Shown here: positions 36,519 to 45,436 of the stretch, in pieces | How positions within the stretch are numbered: position 1 is the first letter of the stretch | How the letters are laid out: each line of letters begins with the position of its first letter | From: Bryobacterales bacterium | GTDB lineage: Bacteria; Acidobacteriota; Terriglobia; Bryobacterales; Bryobacteraceae | Assembly: GCA_003142185.1 (NCBI GenBank) | Contig: PLOR01000080.1 | Location: 17,603 to 81,602, forward strand | Direction of reading: 5' to 3' | Length of the DNA stretch: 64,000 nucleotides | Translations under genes and position numbers: made by a program | The notes under the pieces: generated by a model | Seen by the model: the letters and a program-made list of their open reading frames with translations, nothing else | Told to the model about the DNA's origin: nothing | The model's database searches: none

Positions 36519-37031
36519 ATGAGTTCGAATACCGGCACGCCGGCCTTGCCGGGCACGGCGCTGGCGCCCGGCACCGCAGCTCCGGATTTTCGGTTGCCAA
36601 GCACGCCCGATCAACTTGTCTCCCTGCACGAATTTCGCGGCCAACCAGTGGTCCTCGTGTTTTACCCGGCTGATTGGAGCCCTGTGTGCGGCGATCAGAC
36701 CGCGCTGTACAACGAGCTCATGCCGGAGTTTCACCGTTTCGATGCGGAGTTGCTCGGCATTTCAGTCGACGGCCCCTGGTGCCATCTGGCGTTTGCGCAT
36801 GACCGTAAGTTGCGGTTCCCGCTGTTGGCGGATTTTGAACCCAAGGGGGCAGTGGCTCGCCAGTATGGCGTTTATAGGTCCCAGGACGGCTTTTGCGAAC
36901 GCGCTCTTTTCGTCATCGATGCGGAAGGAACCATTCGTTGGAGCTACGTGTCGCCGGTTGGCGTTAACCCGGGGGCCGATGGGATTCTCGCTGCCCTCGA
37001 GGGCCTTGCCCCGAAGGAGAAAAAGATATGA
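36519..37031 (+). CDS. Peroxiredoxin (AhpC/TSA-type)
   Basis: 170 residues; ATG 36519 has AGGAGGG 8 bases upstream. The fold core is APDFRLPSTPDQLVSLHEFRGQPVVLVFYPADWSPVCGDQ, with the peroxidatic Cys in PVCGDQ. This is an atypical spacing compared with the usual TxxC, where Ser-Pro-Val precedes Cys. Further Cys residues sit in DGPWCHLAF and DGFCERALF and could act as resolving residues. It reduces peroxides with thiol donors. The stop overlaps the next gene (ATGA), suggesting a functional pair with the DsbA-like protein. Confidence 0.88.
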   Translation: MSSNTGTPALPGTALAPGTAAPDFRLPSTPDQLVSLHEFRGQPVVLVFYPADWSPVCGDQTALYNELMPEFHRFDAELLGISVDGPWCHLAFAHDRKLRFPLLADFEPKGAVARQYGVYRSQDGFCERALFVIDAEGTIRWSYVSPVGVNPGADGILAALEGLAPKEKKI

Positions 37032-37603
37032 CGACACGTTCCTCGACCGAGCTCACGCTGCCTGTTACCGATCGTGACCACATCCAAGGCTCGACGGAGG
37101 CCCTCGTCACTTTGGTGGAATATGGCGACTACGAATGCCCTCACTGCGGCCGGGCGCACCCCATCGTGGAAGAGATCCGCCAGCAATTTGGGGATCGATT
37201 GCGGTTTGTTTTTCGCAATTTCCCGTTGACGCAAGTCCATGCGCACGCCGAGGCTGCGGCTGAAGCCGCGGAGGCGGCAGGCGCTCAGGGCCGCTTCTGG
37301 GAGATGCATCACGCCCTATTTACACACCAGAATGCACTCGACACCTCGCACCTCGTGCAGTATGCGGGCCGGCTCAGGATCAACGCGGCACAGTTTGGTG
37401 AGGCGCTCTCAGCGCACACGTTTCGAGATCGCGTGCGCGAGGATTTCATGAGCGGAGTCCGCAGCGGGGTGAACGGCACGCCCACGTTCTTCATCAACGG
37501 CATGCGCCATGATGCGCCGTTTGACTTACCCTTTCTCTCCGAGGCTATTGAGGGGGTTATGGGGTCCGGTGGGGATCAGGGTCGTGCGGCCGGGCAATCC
37601 TAG
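37028..37603 (+). CDS. DsbA-like thioredoxin-fold oxidoreductase
   Basis: 191 residues, overlapping the peroxiredoxin stop by 4 bases. The active site is CPHC in LVEYGDYECPHCGRAHP, and the cis-Pro loop is GVNGTPTFFING. The helical insert AHAEAAAEAAEAAGAQGRFWEMHHALF is as in the DSBA-like group that also occurs fused to NhaA antiporters. There is no signal peptide, so it is probably cytoplasmic, where it could serve as a reductant or partner for the peroxiredoxin (inference from coupling). Confidence 0.9.
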   Translation: MTTRSSTELTLPVTDRDHIQGSTEALVTLVEYGDYECPHCGRAHPIVEEIRQQFGDRLRFVFRNFPLTQVHAHAEAAAEAAEAAGAQGRFWEMHHALFTHQNALDTSHLVQYAGRLRINAAQFGEALSAHTFRDRVREDFMSGVRSGVNGTPTFFINGMRHDAPFDLPFLSEAIEGVMGSGGDQGRAAGQS

Positions 37604-37641
37604 AGGCGGTAGCAGTCTTCCCGTCACATCAGGGAGCGCTC

Positions 37642-39540
37642 TTACTGCACCAGCCGGTAAAGATCCACTCCGCCGTTGTAATTCGGTACGTAGATTTGAC
37701 CTCCATCGATCACCGGAGGATTAAATTTGTTGAACAGGAACTGAACACCCCAGCGTTGCGAGTCCCATAGGACCTTTAGCGATCCATCCGCAGCGCGGTG
37801 TACAGGATCGTACACTAACAATCGGCCGTTCACCACGTTAGCATTTGCATCGCCGTAAGGGATCGTACAGACTAGGATCGCTGAGTTTGGATCCGCTCCG
37901 TTGCTCGATCCGGAACAGAATCCACCCGGCATTCCTCCTGGAGGTTCTCCTCGCACATCCGCGCTCGCGTACTCGTGGCCTTGCGCGACATAAGTCAGAT
38001 TTCCCGTTGAACTGACGGCCCATTTATGGAGTTGCGAATTCTCACCCCAAGCGAAGATCGTCCACGATCGCAGCACCGGATCGAAGAACTGCACGGGTGT
38101 CATGTGGAGATGCGCGGTGTCGCCCCATGGAAAGAAGTTCAGTGTTCGAGGATCGGCCGGGCACGGATCGACCGGACCTGGGCTCATCGTAAGCCAGACA
38201 GGAGGCGCTGCCAGCTTCTTACAGTTATTCTTAGGGTTGGCGAGGTCTGCCAGAGTAGTCCCGCCAAGGCTCGCCGTCTTGATCGGATACGCAATTCCAT
38301 CTTTTCCGGTTGCAATGCAAATGCCGAGGGAGAAAATGCAGGCCGGACCAGCCGATCCCCAATCCTCATCGGACCAGTTTCCCGATGCCATCTGCGGGAA
38401 AACGAGGAGCGTTGGGACGCCTTGGTCGTTCACCGTCGCCTTGAGCGTCGCATTCTTTAACGACATGCTCATGCCGCCCCCTACGGGCCGCTTGATCGCC
38501 TCTGAGGGGGCGCTGATGCCGGACATCTTCATGGCCGGCGCAGGCTGCTGTCCGGTTCTGACGAGGTCAGTCCACGGTGTCCAGTGATCCACTACCTGTA
38601 GGGTGGCTGGATTCCCGCCCGAAGAAGGCGAATACTTCAATTTCAGGAACGACTCACCCCACTGACTGACACCATCGAAGTCGCCATTTCCGGTGAGGAC
38701 GTAGAGGGAGCCGCTCGGATCCGCCACTGCACCTTGTCCGGCCATCCATACGCCAGCACCCTCCCCTGCCGTGGTGGCCAGCATCGCACTCACCTGGTTG
38801 CCGGTCACATCGAACGCAAAGCAAAAGCCGCTAGCGCCCGTGCCAGTTTCGAAGATGGTCCCCGAACATCCAAATACCGTTTTCACACCGTTGATGTTCG
38901 TCTCGACGAGAGACGACCGCTGTTTGCGCATCTCCGAATTGAAGTCTTGTGTTCCACTCTTGCCTTGGATCAAGACGCGCGGAACCACCTGGCTTCCGTC
39001 CGCCACGCTCAGCACGAACATGAAGTATTGGGCCGTTTGCGGGTTGCCGGTTCCGTCTGTCGAAACCCAGCAGACCTGATACAGGCGCCCGGTGTCCGGG
39101 TCGATCACGCCCGTTGAGATACAGCCCCAATGCTGATTGATGTTCTTCGAGTCAATTTGCTGAGAACTGGTTACCGGCACACCCAATGTGACTTGCCAGA
39201 TGGCAGACCCATCATGTGCGTCGACTCCGCGCACAATATTCGCCATCGACGGAAGCACCATAACATCGCGGGTTCCGAGAGCAGTTTGCACATTCGGCAA
39301 AATGAGTGGCTGCGCTTCCATGCCCCGCGCGTCCCCGATAACCGGAATGATGGTCGCTCGGATAATTCCCTTAGACTCAACGGAAGCCTGTGTCAGTTGA
39401 GTCTCGTGCTGATTCCAACCGCTTCTTGAGTTATCCGCGGCGCGGGTGAGCCACGGAACCATGGTCGATTGGGCTGCACAATTCCCAATCGCCACAAGAA
39501 AAGCTGAGCAGAAGAGAAGGCAATGTCGAAAGCGGCTCAT
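37642..39540 (-). CDS. Secreted beta-propeller (PQQ-like) protein
   Basis: 632 residues, ATG 39540 behind GGAGGAG, with a signal peptide (MSRFRHCLLFCSAFLVAIGNCAAQ). The body has propeller-like segments (MANIVRGVDAHDGSAIWQVTLG, GSLYVLTGNGDFDGVSQWGESFLKLKYSP, GRLLVYDPVHRAADGSLKVLWDS and the end GGQIYVPNYNGGVDLYRLVQ). It lacks the PQQ-dehydrogenase catalytic HDWD motif seen in the 41-45 kb proteins, so enzyme activity is doubtful. Similar proteins are annotated as PQQ-binding-like or outer-membrane-assembly-like. The function is not known. Confidence 0.75.
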   Translation of the reverse strand: MSRFRHCLLFCSAFLVAIGNCAAQSTMVPWLTRAADNSRSGWNQHETQLTQASVESKGIIRATIIPVIGDARGMEAQPLILPNVQTALGTRDVMVLPSMANIVRGVDAHDGSAIWQVTLGVPVTSSQQIDSKNINQHWGCISTGVIDPDTGRLYQVCWVSTDGTGNPQTAQYFMFVLSVADGSQVVPRVLIQGKSGTQDFNSEMRKQRSSLVETNINGVKTVFGCSGTIFETGTGASGFCFAFDVTGNQVSAMLATTAGEGAGVWMAGQGAVADPSGSLYVLTGNGDFDGVSQWGESFLKLKYSPSSGGNPATLQVVDHWTPWTDLVRTGQQPAPAMKMSGISAPSEAIKRPVGGGMSMSLKNATLKATVNDQGVPTLLVFPQMASGNWSDEDWGSAGPACIFSLGICIATGKDGIAYPIKTASLGGTTLADLANPKNNCKKLAAPPVWLTMSPGPVDPCPADPRTLNFFPWGDTAHLHMTPVQFFDPVLRSWTIFAWGENSQLHKWAVSSTGNLTYVAQGHEYASADVRGEPPGGMPGGFCSGSSNGADPNSAILVCTIPYGDANANVVNGRLLVYDPVHRAADGSLKVLWDSQRWGVQFLFNKFNPPVIDGGQIYVPNYNGGVDLYRLVQ

Positions 39541-39698
39541 GGGTTCTCCTCCAGGGTTGAACTACGACGAGGCAAATGATGAATCGACTGACTTAGCCGC
39601 AGCTTACTCGAAACGGCTATGTACGGCCCGTTGCATCCTTTTCGGTCAAGTGTAACAGAAGGCGCAACGTTGTTCAATAGGTTCGCGCTGGATAGCTG

Positions 39699-40751
39699 TT
39701 ACAAGTGCAGCGTTTGCCGGGCATAGCGAATACTCAACAGGTTATTCTCAGCTTCGAGCCTTGTCTGCCGCTCTTCGCTCAGGCCCGCAGTACGCGGCAG
39801 CGGCTTTTTCGGCGGATTCCGGTGCACGATTTCGAGCACCCGCGCCAGATCGCGGCCGGGCAGCGGGCTGTAAGAATCGTCGAATGTCGCCCAGTATTTC
39901 TGGGTGAACACCGGAATCTTCAGTGGATCGCGCGTGATGGTTTCGACATCGAACGGGATCCGCGGATCGCGTTGGCGCAGCGCCGCCACCCATCGCGCGA
40001 GGTCTAAGATGCCGTCGCCCAACGGAACTTCCGAAAGCAGGAAGCCATCTTCGTAAGGCTCGACGGCCATGTCTTTAATATGGCAGGCGATGGCGTACGG
40101 CGAGAGGATGCGGAACGTCTCTTCAGGGTCCTCGCACAGGGAAAGGTTGTTGCCGAAGTCGAAGTGCACGCCCACCCACTCGCTGGAGAGGCGTTGCAGC
40201 CACGCCGCCTGTTCCGCCGCTCGCCAGCCCTTGTGATTCTCGATGCCCAGCTTGAGGCGATATTTGCGCAGGACGGGCTCGGCGAGCGCCACCGATTTCT
40301 GGCAGCGCGCGAAATCGCGGCGGAAAGCGTCAAGGGCATCGAACTGCTCGTAGCGCCGCTGGGTCATGGCTGCGTGCAGGCTGAAGGCGCCGGCTTCCTG
40401 GCACGCCTTGACGGCGCCATCGAAGCGCGCCACGTCGCTCTCATCACGCGGCAGCGGCGTATCCACGATGACGCGCATGCGGTACCGTTCGGCACGCTCG
40501 CGAAACGCCCGGACTGCTTCCGCATCGGCGGATTCCAGGCGCGTCTCGCATCCATCGAGCTCGAGCCGGTGGCAAAGATCGAGGAAATCCGCGTGTGGAT
40601 CGGCGGCGCGAGACGCCCGGATTTCGAGGCCGAAAGCGGCGGGCGCGCCTCCCAGGCCCACGAAGCCGCCCTCCGCGGCTTCCGCCGTTTTCCGTGATAG
40701 CAGGAACGGCGCACAGCCGGCGGCCGCGACCATCAGCTCTCTTCGCGTCAT
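39699..40751 (-). CDS. Exported sugar phosphate isomerase/epimerase-like TIM-barrel protein
   Basis: 350 residues. The N-terminus MTRRELMVAAAGCAPFLLSRKTAEA has a twin-Arg signal. The barrel resembles xylose-isomerase-like AP endonuclease 2 family members: LELDGCETRLES, FSLHAAMTQRR, LKLGIENHKGWRA (metal-site Glu), WVGVHFDFGNNLSLCEDP (Asp), ACHIKDMAVEP (His) and PFDVETITRDP (Glu). The metal-ligand set looks complete, so it is probably an active isomerase or epimerase on a sugar, exported folded by Tat. The substrate is unknown. Confidence 0.82.
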   Translation of the reverse strand: MTRRELMVAAAGCAPFLLSRKTAEAAEGGFVGLGGAPAAFGLEIRASRAADPHADFLDLCHRLELDGCETRLESADAEAVRAFRERAERYRMRVIVDTPLPRDESDVARFDGAVKACQEAGAFSLHAAMTQRRYEQFDALDAFRRDFARCQKSVALAEPVLRKYRLKLGIENHKGWRAAEQAAWLQRLSSEWVGVHFDFGNNLSLCEDPEETFRILSPYAIACHIKDMAVEPYEDGFLLSEVPLGDGILDLARWVAALRQRDPRIPFDVETITRDPLKIPVFTQKYWATFDDSYSPLPGRDLARVLEIVHRNPPKKPLPRTAGLSEERQTRLEAENNLLSIRYARQTLHL

Positions 40752-40900
40752 AGCGAAACGAGTATATACCGTGCAGCGCCTATCCGGGTGCCCGTCGATG
40801 GCAAACTTGCAAACCGTTCGGCGAAGATAGTAGCCTGTCGAGTGCGTGGCGGCCGCGAGAAATGCCGGCAGCGAATGCCTGTGTCGCCGGGAAAGAGCCC

Positions 40901-41734
40901 GTGCAGAGTTTGGTACACCCTCTGGTGGTCACACTGATGGTCGCCGCGGCAGCCTCGCTGGGTGCGCAGGAACCGCCTCCGCCGGAGCCGGGCGGCCGTG
41001 GAGGGCGCGGCGCGGCAATTCGGGACTTCCTCGGGCTGGGCGCCGCGCCGGACGCGGCTGCAGCCGAGCGCGGCGGCAAGCTGTACCAGCCGAATTGCGC
41101 GTTCTGCCACGGCGAGAGAGCCACCGGCGCCGATGGTCCCGACCTGGTGCGCTCGACCGTGGTCCTGCACGATGAAAAGGGCGACCTGATCGGGCCTGTG
41201 CTACTGAAAGGGCGGGCCGATAAAGGCATGCCGGCATTTTCCACGCTGACCGAAGGCCAATTGCGCGACATCGCCGAATTCCTGCATCTGAAAGTGGAGC
41301 TCGCCGCCAACCGCGGCACCTATCACACGCTTAACGTCGTCACTGGGGACGCGAAAAAGGGCGAAGCGTATTTCAACGGCGCCGGCGGCTGCAACGCCTG
41401 CCATTCGCCCACCGGCGACCTGGCACATGTCGCCAGCCGTTATCCGCCGGAGGTGCTACAGAACCGCTTTCTGTGGCCGGGCGGTTTTGGCTCGGGTGTT
41501 CGCAGAGTGACCGTGACGCTGCCCGATGGCGAGACGTTTTCCGGAACACCAAAGCGCCTCGACGATTTCACTGTCTCGCTCACCGACGCATCCGGCAATT
41601 ACCATTCCTGGCAGCGCAGCAACGGTGTCCAAGTGGCTTTGGAAGACCGCCTGGCGGCGCACAGGCAGCTACTCGGCAAATATACGGACGCCGACATTCA
41701 TAACCTCACCGCGTACCTGGTGACGCTGCGATGA
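40901..41734 (+). CDS. Exported di-heme cytochrome c
   Basis: 277 residues from GTG 40901, preferred because GGAAAGAG lies upstream and it gives a signal peptide (MQSLVHPLVVTLMVAAAASLGAQ); an ATG at 40862 would add 13 residues. Two heme sites: CAFCH in YQPNCAFCHGERATG and CNACH in GAGGCNACHSPTG. A C-terminal part (VTVTLPDGETFSGTPKRLDDFTVSLTDASG...YTDADIHNLTAYLVTL) is common in cytochromes paired with quinoproteins. Its stop overlaps the next gene (ATGA). It is the likely electron acceptor for the PQQ dehydrogenase downstream. Confidence 0.9.
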   Translation: MQSLVHPLVVTLMVAAAASLGAQEPPPPEPGGRGGRGAAIRDFLGLGAAPDAAAAERGGKLYQPNCAFCHGERATGADGPDLVRSTVVLHDEKGDLIGPVLLKGRADKGMPAFSTLTEGQLRDIAEFLHLKVELAANRGTYHTLNVVTGDAKKGEAYFNGAGGCNACHSPTGDLAHVASRYPPEVLQNRFLWPGGFGSGVRRVTVTLPDGETFSGTPKRLDDFTVSLTDASGNYHSWQRSNGVQVALEDRLAAHRQLLGKYTDADIHNLTAYLVTLR

Positions 41735-43461
41735 GCGCGGGGCTAGAGTCCTGGGATGAACCGGTTGACAGGCGGAAGCGCCTGTCCCACATCCCTTCGA
41801 CGGCAAGGTGGGGCAGACGTTTCCGTCTGTCAACCGCGCGGTCTGCGCGACTTCGTCGCACCTTCCTGCTTACGGCGTTCGCGCTGCTTCTGCAATTCGT
41901 GGCCGCGCAGGGCCTCGATCCCAAGGCGCTCAGTCTCTTCAACCCGCCCGCGGACGCCTGGCCGACCTATAACGGCGACTATTCGGGGCGCCGGTACAGC
42001 CCGCTCCGGCAGATCGACGCTTCCAATCTCGGCTCGCTCGGGATCGCGTGGATGTATCGCATCTCTGGCGTTGGCCCGCTGCGCGGCGTAGGCAGCCCGG
42101 TGATCAAGTCTACTCCCCTGATGGCGAATGGCGTCCTGTATTTCACCATTCCCGACCACGTGTTCGCGCTGAACGCGCGCTCGGGCGAACTCATCTGGCA
42201 GTTCGACTGGGAGGATCACGGCGGCCACCTGGTGGGCAATCGCGGCGTGGGGATGTACGGCCAATGGCTCTATTTTCTGGGGCCGGACGGTTGGTTCATT
42301 TCGCTCGACGCCGCCACCGGCAAGGAACGCTGGCGCAAGAAGGTGGCTGATGAGAAGCTGCAATACTTCACCACCATGGCTCCGCTGGTGGTGAAGAACC
42401 ACGTGCTGGTCGGCGTGAGCGGCGACGCAATGGATGTGCGCGGATACCTGGAAGCGCACGATCCGGAAACCGGCGACCTGCAATGGCGCTGGTGGACGGA
42501 ACCGGAGAAGCCGGGCGACCCGGGTTCGGAAACCTGGCCCAACCAGGCCGCCATGGATCACGGCGGTGGCATGACTTGGCTGCCGGGCACTTACGATCCG
42601 CAACTGAACCTGTTGTACTGGGGCACCGGCAACGCCAACCCGGTTTACGCGGGCCAGAGCCGCAGAGGCGCCAACCTGTGGACCGCATCGATCGTGGCGC
42701 TCAACCCCGACACAGGCAAGCTGGCTTGGTGGTTCCAGGCTTCGCCACACGATACGCACGACTGGGACAACGTGGAAACACCGGTGCTGTTCGATGCGGC
42801 GATCGACGGCCAGCCGCGTAAGCTGCTGGCGCAAGCGGCGCGCTGCGGATACTTCTTCGTGCTCGACCGGACTAACGGCAGGAACCTGGTTTCCAAAGGA
42901 TTCACCGGCGTCAATTGGTCGAAGGGCGTCGACGCCAAAGGGCAGCCCATCCCGGATCCCGCCAAGGAGCCGAAGGTGGATGGATCGCTGATCGACATTC
43001 CGGCAGGCGGCGGCACGAATTGGCCGGCGCCCAGTTACGATCCCGACACGGGTCTATTCTACGTCAACGCCTCGCGCGGCTACAGCATCGCCTATCTCAC
43101 CGACACGGACCCGAAGCCGGAAGGATACGGCGGACGCGGCGGCGCTCTGACGAGCGAGGCCGTGCTGGAGGCGCTGGACATCGGGACGGGCGACATTCGC
43201 TGGAGTCACACTTATCCCAGCGGCGGGTTTGCCACCGCCGGCCCCGGCATCCTCACGACGGCCGGCAAAGTGCTGTTCACCGGCGACCTGGCACAGAACC
43301 TGATTGCCTACGACCCGGCGGCGGGAACCATCCTCTGGCATTTCACCCTGCCGCAGAATGTGAGTAACGGGCCTTCCACCTGGATGCTGGATGGCCGGCA
43401 ATACCTGATCGTTGGCGCGGGCGACACGCTTTTCGCCTTCGCGCCGGCCGGAGCGAAATGA
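41731..43461 (+). CDS. PQQ-dependent dehydrogenase (quinoprotein alcohol dehydrogenase type)
   Basis: 576 residues, starting in the ATGA overlap. The core is an eight-bladed propeller: PTYNGDYSGRRYSPLRQIDASNLGSLGIAWMY, repeated W-docking segments (ALNARSGELIWQFDWED, SLDAATGKERWRKKV, ALNPDTGKLAWWFQ) and the catalytic region SPHDTHDWDNVETPVLFD. It oxidises an alcohol or sugar in the periplasm and passes electrons to cytochrome c. Odd point: residues about 9-35 (EPVDRRKRLSHIPS...RRFRLSTAR) are encoded by a dispersed inverted-repeat element, placed between the start and the hydrophobic signal (TFLLTAFALLLQFVAAQ). No ordinary start codon lies between the element and the signal. Confidence 0.92.
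   Translation: MSAGLESWDEPVDRRKRLSHIPSTARWGRRFRLSTARSARLRRTFLLTAFALLLQFVAAQGLDPKALSLFNPPADAWPTYNGDYSGRRYSPLRQIDASNLGSLGIAWMYRISGVGPLRGVGSPVIKSTPLMANGVLYFTIPDHVFALNARSGELIWQFDWEDHGGHLVGNRGVGMYGQWLYFLGPDGWFISLDAATGKERWRKKVADEKLQYFTTMAPLVVKNHVLVGVSGDAMDVRGYLEAHDPETGDLQWRWWTEPEKPGDPGSETWPNQAAMDHGGGMTWLPGTYDPQLNLLYWGTGNANPVYAGQSRRGANLWTASIVALNPDTGKLAWWFQASPHDTHDWDNVETPVLFDAAIDGQPRKLLAQAARCGYFFVLDRTNGRNLVSKGFTGVNWSKGVDAKGQPIPDPAKEPKVDGSLIDIPAGGGTNWPAPSYDPDTGLFYVNASRGYSIAYLTDTDPKPEGYGGRGGALTSEAVLEALDIGTGDIRWSHTYPSGGFATAGPGILTTAGKVLFTGDLAQNLIAYDPAAGTILWHFTLPQNVSNGPSTWMLDGRQYLIVGAGDTLFAFAPAGAK
41763..41836. repeat. Dispersed inverted-repeat element (copy 2), inside a coding frame
   Basis: Outer arms GGTTGACAG / CTGTCAACC enclose two smaller palindromes: GACAGGCG (41767-41774) with CGCCTGTC (41779-41786), and CAGACG (41814-41819) with CGTCTG (41824-41829). 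Both ends match the element at 21024-21142 (GTTG.CAGGCGGAA at the start, CGTCTGTCAAC at the end). Confidence 0.85.
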
Positions 43462-45389
43462 GAATCGGGATACCGCTGGCCGCTGCCGCGTGCGCCCTCT
43501 GGCTGGCCGCGCAACAGGACACGCCCGAGGCGCAGAAGAACCCGCTGGCCGGCGATAACGCGGCCATCGCAGGCGGGCGGGCCTTGTTCCAGCAAGCCTG
43601 CCAGGCTTGCCACGGAGATGAAGCGCGCGGCGACCGTGCGCCGGCGCTCACGGGCGTCTTGCGCCGCGGCAGCGCCGATGGCGAGATCTTCGTCAACATC
43701 CGCACCGGCATTCGCGGCAGCCAGATGCCTCCCTTCGCAAAGCTCAGCGCGGATGAGGTGTGGCAACTGGTGTCGTATTTGCGCAGCCTGGGCGCTCCGC
43801 CGCCCAGCTCCGACACGAATCGGCCGGCCAACGTCACCGCAGTGACGTTTGAGCGGCTCCGCCGCGCCGCGGCCGAGCCGCGGAACTGGCTCACGTATTG
43901 GGGCGATTACTCCGGTCGGCACTATTCGCCGCTGCGCCAGATCGAGACTGCCAACGTGCACCTCCTTCAGGCGCAGTGGGCGCTGCAACTGCCGGGCGAT
44001 TCGATCATCGAGGCGGTTCCCGTGGTGGTGGATGGCGTGATGTTCATCACGCGGCCGCCGGGAGAAGTGATGGCGCTCGACGCCGCTACCGGCCGGCGCA
44101 TTTGGAGCTACCAGCGGGCACAGAAAAAAGTTAACCCTTACGAGAGCAACCGCGTGAACCGCGGCGTGGCCGTGCTGGGTCAACGAATCTACTTCGGAAC
44201 GCTGGATGCGGCGCTGGTGGCGCTCGATGCCCGCACCGGCAAACCGCTTTGGGAGACGCAGGTCGCCGATACGCTCGAAGGCTACAGCATTACGTCCGCG
44301 CCGCTGGCGATCGGCGGCAAGATTATCACCGGCGTGGCGGGCGGCGAGTACGGGATTCGCGGCTTCATCGATGCTTACGACGCGGCCACCGGAAAGCGGC
44401 TGTGGCGCTTCTACACCGCGCCCGGTCCGGACGAATTCGGCAACGACACCTGGGCGGGCGATAGCTGGCAGCGCGGCGGCTCTCCTACGTGGCTGACCGG
44501 CAGCTACGATCCGGAACTCGATACCATTTATTGGCCCGTCGGGAATCCCGGGCCCGATGCCAACGGCGACGTTCGCCGCGGCGACAACTTGTTCTCCTGC
44601 TCCGTGGTTGCGCTCGACGCGGCCACCGGCCAGCGAAAATGGCACTACCAGTTCACGCCGAACGACACGCACGACTGGGACTCGACCGAAGCCCTGGTGC
44701 TGGTGGACCGCGTCTGGCACGGCCGGCGTCGCGCACTGCTGCTGCACGCCGACCGCAACGGCGTTTTTTATGTGCTGGACCGCGCCAGCGGCAAGTTCCT
44801 CTCGGCCACGCCGTATGTGCGCGTGTCATGGGTGAGCGGCTGGGACCGCGCCGGCCGCCCCATCGCCAAACCTGGCTGGCGCGCCACGCCAGAGGGAGCC
44901 ATCGTCTTCCCCGCCCTGATTGGCGGCACCAATTTTCAGGCGCCATCTTACAGCCCGCTGACCGGATGGATGTACGTGGCGTATCACGATGGCGGCGGCT
45001 GGTTTTCCTCCGGGCCGGCGCCTTTCGAACACGGCCGCCAATATTGGGGCAGCGGCGGCGCTGGCCCGTTTGAAGGCGCGCCGCCCGGCACGCGGGATTC
45101 GCAGGGCATCGCGGCCCTCGACCCCGAAACCGGCGCAGTCCAATGGAAGCACGAATTCGCCAGTGTTTCGTTGCAGGCCGGCGTGCTGGCAACCGCCGGC
45201 GGAGTGGTATTCGCCGGCTCGGCGGACGGAGATTTCCTGGCGCTCGATGCGCACAGCGGCAGCGAGCTATGGCATTTCAACGCAGGCGCGGAGGTCACCT
45301 CTTCGCCGATGAGTTACGCGGCCGATGGCCGCCAGTACGTGTCCATCTCGTCCGCCGGCGTGCTGTATAGTTTCGCACTGCCGCGGTAA
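43458..45389 (+). CDS. Quinohemoprotein: N-terminal cytochrome c fused to a PQQ dehydrogenase
   Basis: 643 residues, overlapping the preceding stop by 4 bases. After a signal peptide (MRIGIPLAAAACALWLAAQQ) comes a cytochrome c domain with CQACH (FQQACQACHGDEARG, axial Met in GSQMPPFAKLS), then at about residue 140 the quinoprotein propeller (NWLTYWGDYSGRHYSPLRQIETANV) with catalytic region FTPNDTHDWDSTEALVLVD. The domain order heme-then-PQQ is the reverse of classical quinohemoprotein alcohol dehydrogenases. It forms an operon with the cytochrome and paralogous dehydrogenase before it. Confidence 0.92.
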   Translation: MRIGIPLAAAACALWLAAQQDTPEAQKNPLAGDNAAIAGGRALFQQACQACHGDEARGDRAPALTGVLRRGSADGEIFVNIRTGIRGSQMPPFAKLSADEVWQLVSYLRSLGAPPPSSDTNRPANVTAVTFERLRRAAAEPRNWLTYWGDYSGRHYSPLRQIETANVHLLQAQWALQLPGDSIIEAVPVVVDGVMFITRPPGEVMALDAATGRRIWSYQRAQKKVNPYESNRVNRGVAVLGQRIYFGTLDAALVALDARTGKPLWETQVADTLEGYSITSAPLAIGGKIITGVAGGEYGIRGFIDAYDAATGKRLWRFYTAPGPDEFGNDTWAGDSWQRGGSPTWLTGSYDPELDTIYWPVGNPGPDANGDVRRGDNLFSCSVVALDAATGQRKWHYQFTPNDTHDWDSTEALVLVDRVWHGRRRALLLHADRNGVFYVLDRASGKFLSATPYVRVSWVSGWDRAGRPIAKPGWRATPEGAIVFPALIGGTNFQAPSYSPLTGWMYVAYHDGGGWFSSGPAPFEHGRQYWGSGGAGPFEGAPPGTRDSQGIAALDPETGAVQWKHEFASVSLQAGVLATAGGVVFAGSADGDFLALDAHSGSELWHFNAGAEVTSSPMSYAADGRQYVSISSAGVLYSFALPR

Positions 45390-45436
45390 GGGGGCGAGCC
45401 GGTCTCCGATCTCCGCGTGCGCTTCGGTGAAGTGAG

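Noticed and set aside
36519..37603. Possible selenoproteins near selC
   Set aside because: The peroxiredoxin and DsbA-like proteins use ordinary Cys at their active sites; no in-frame TGA was seen.
43308..44747. 479-residue minus-strand open frame
   Set aside because: Antisense to the quinohemoprotein gene; no motif.
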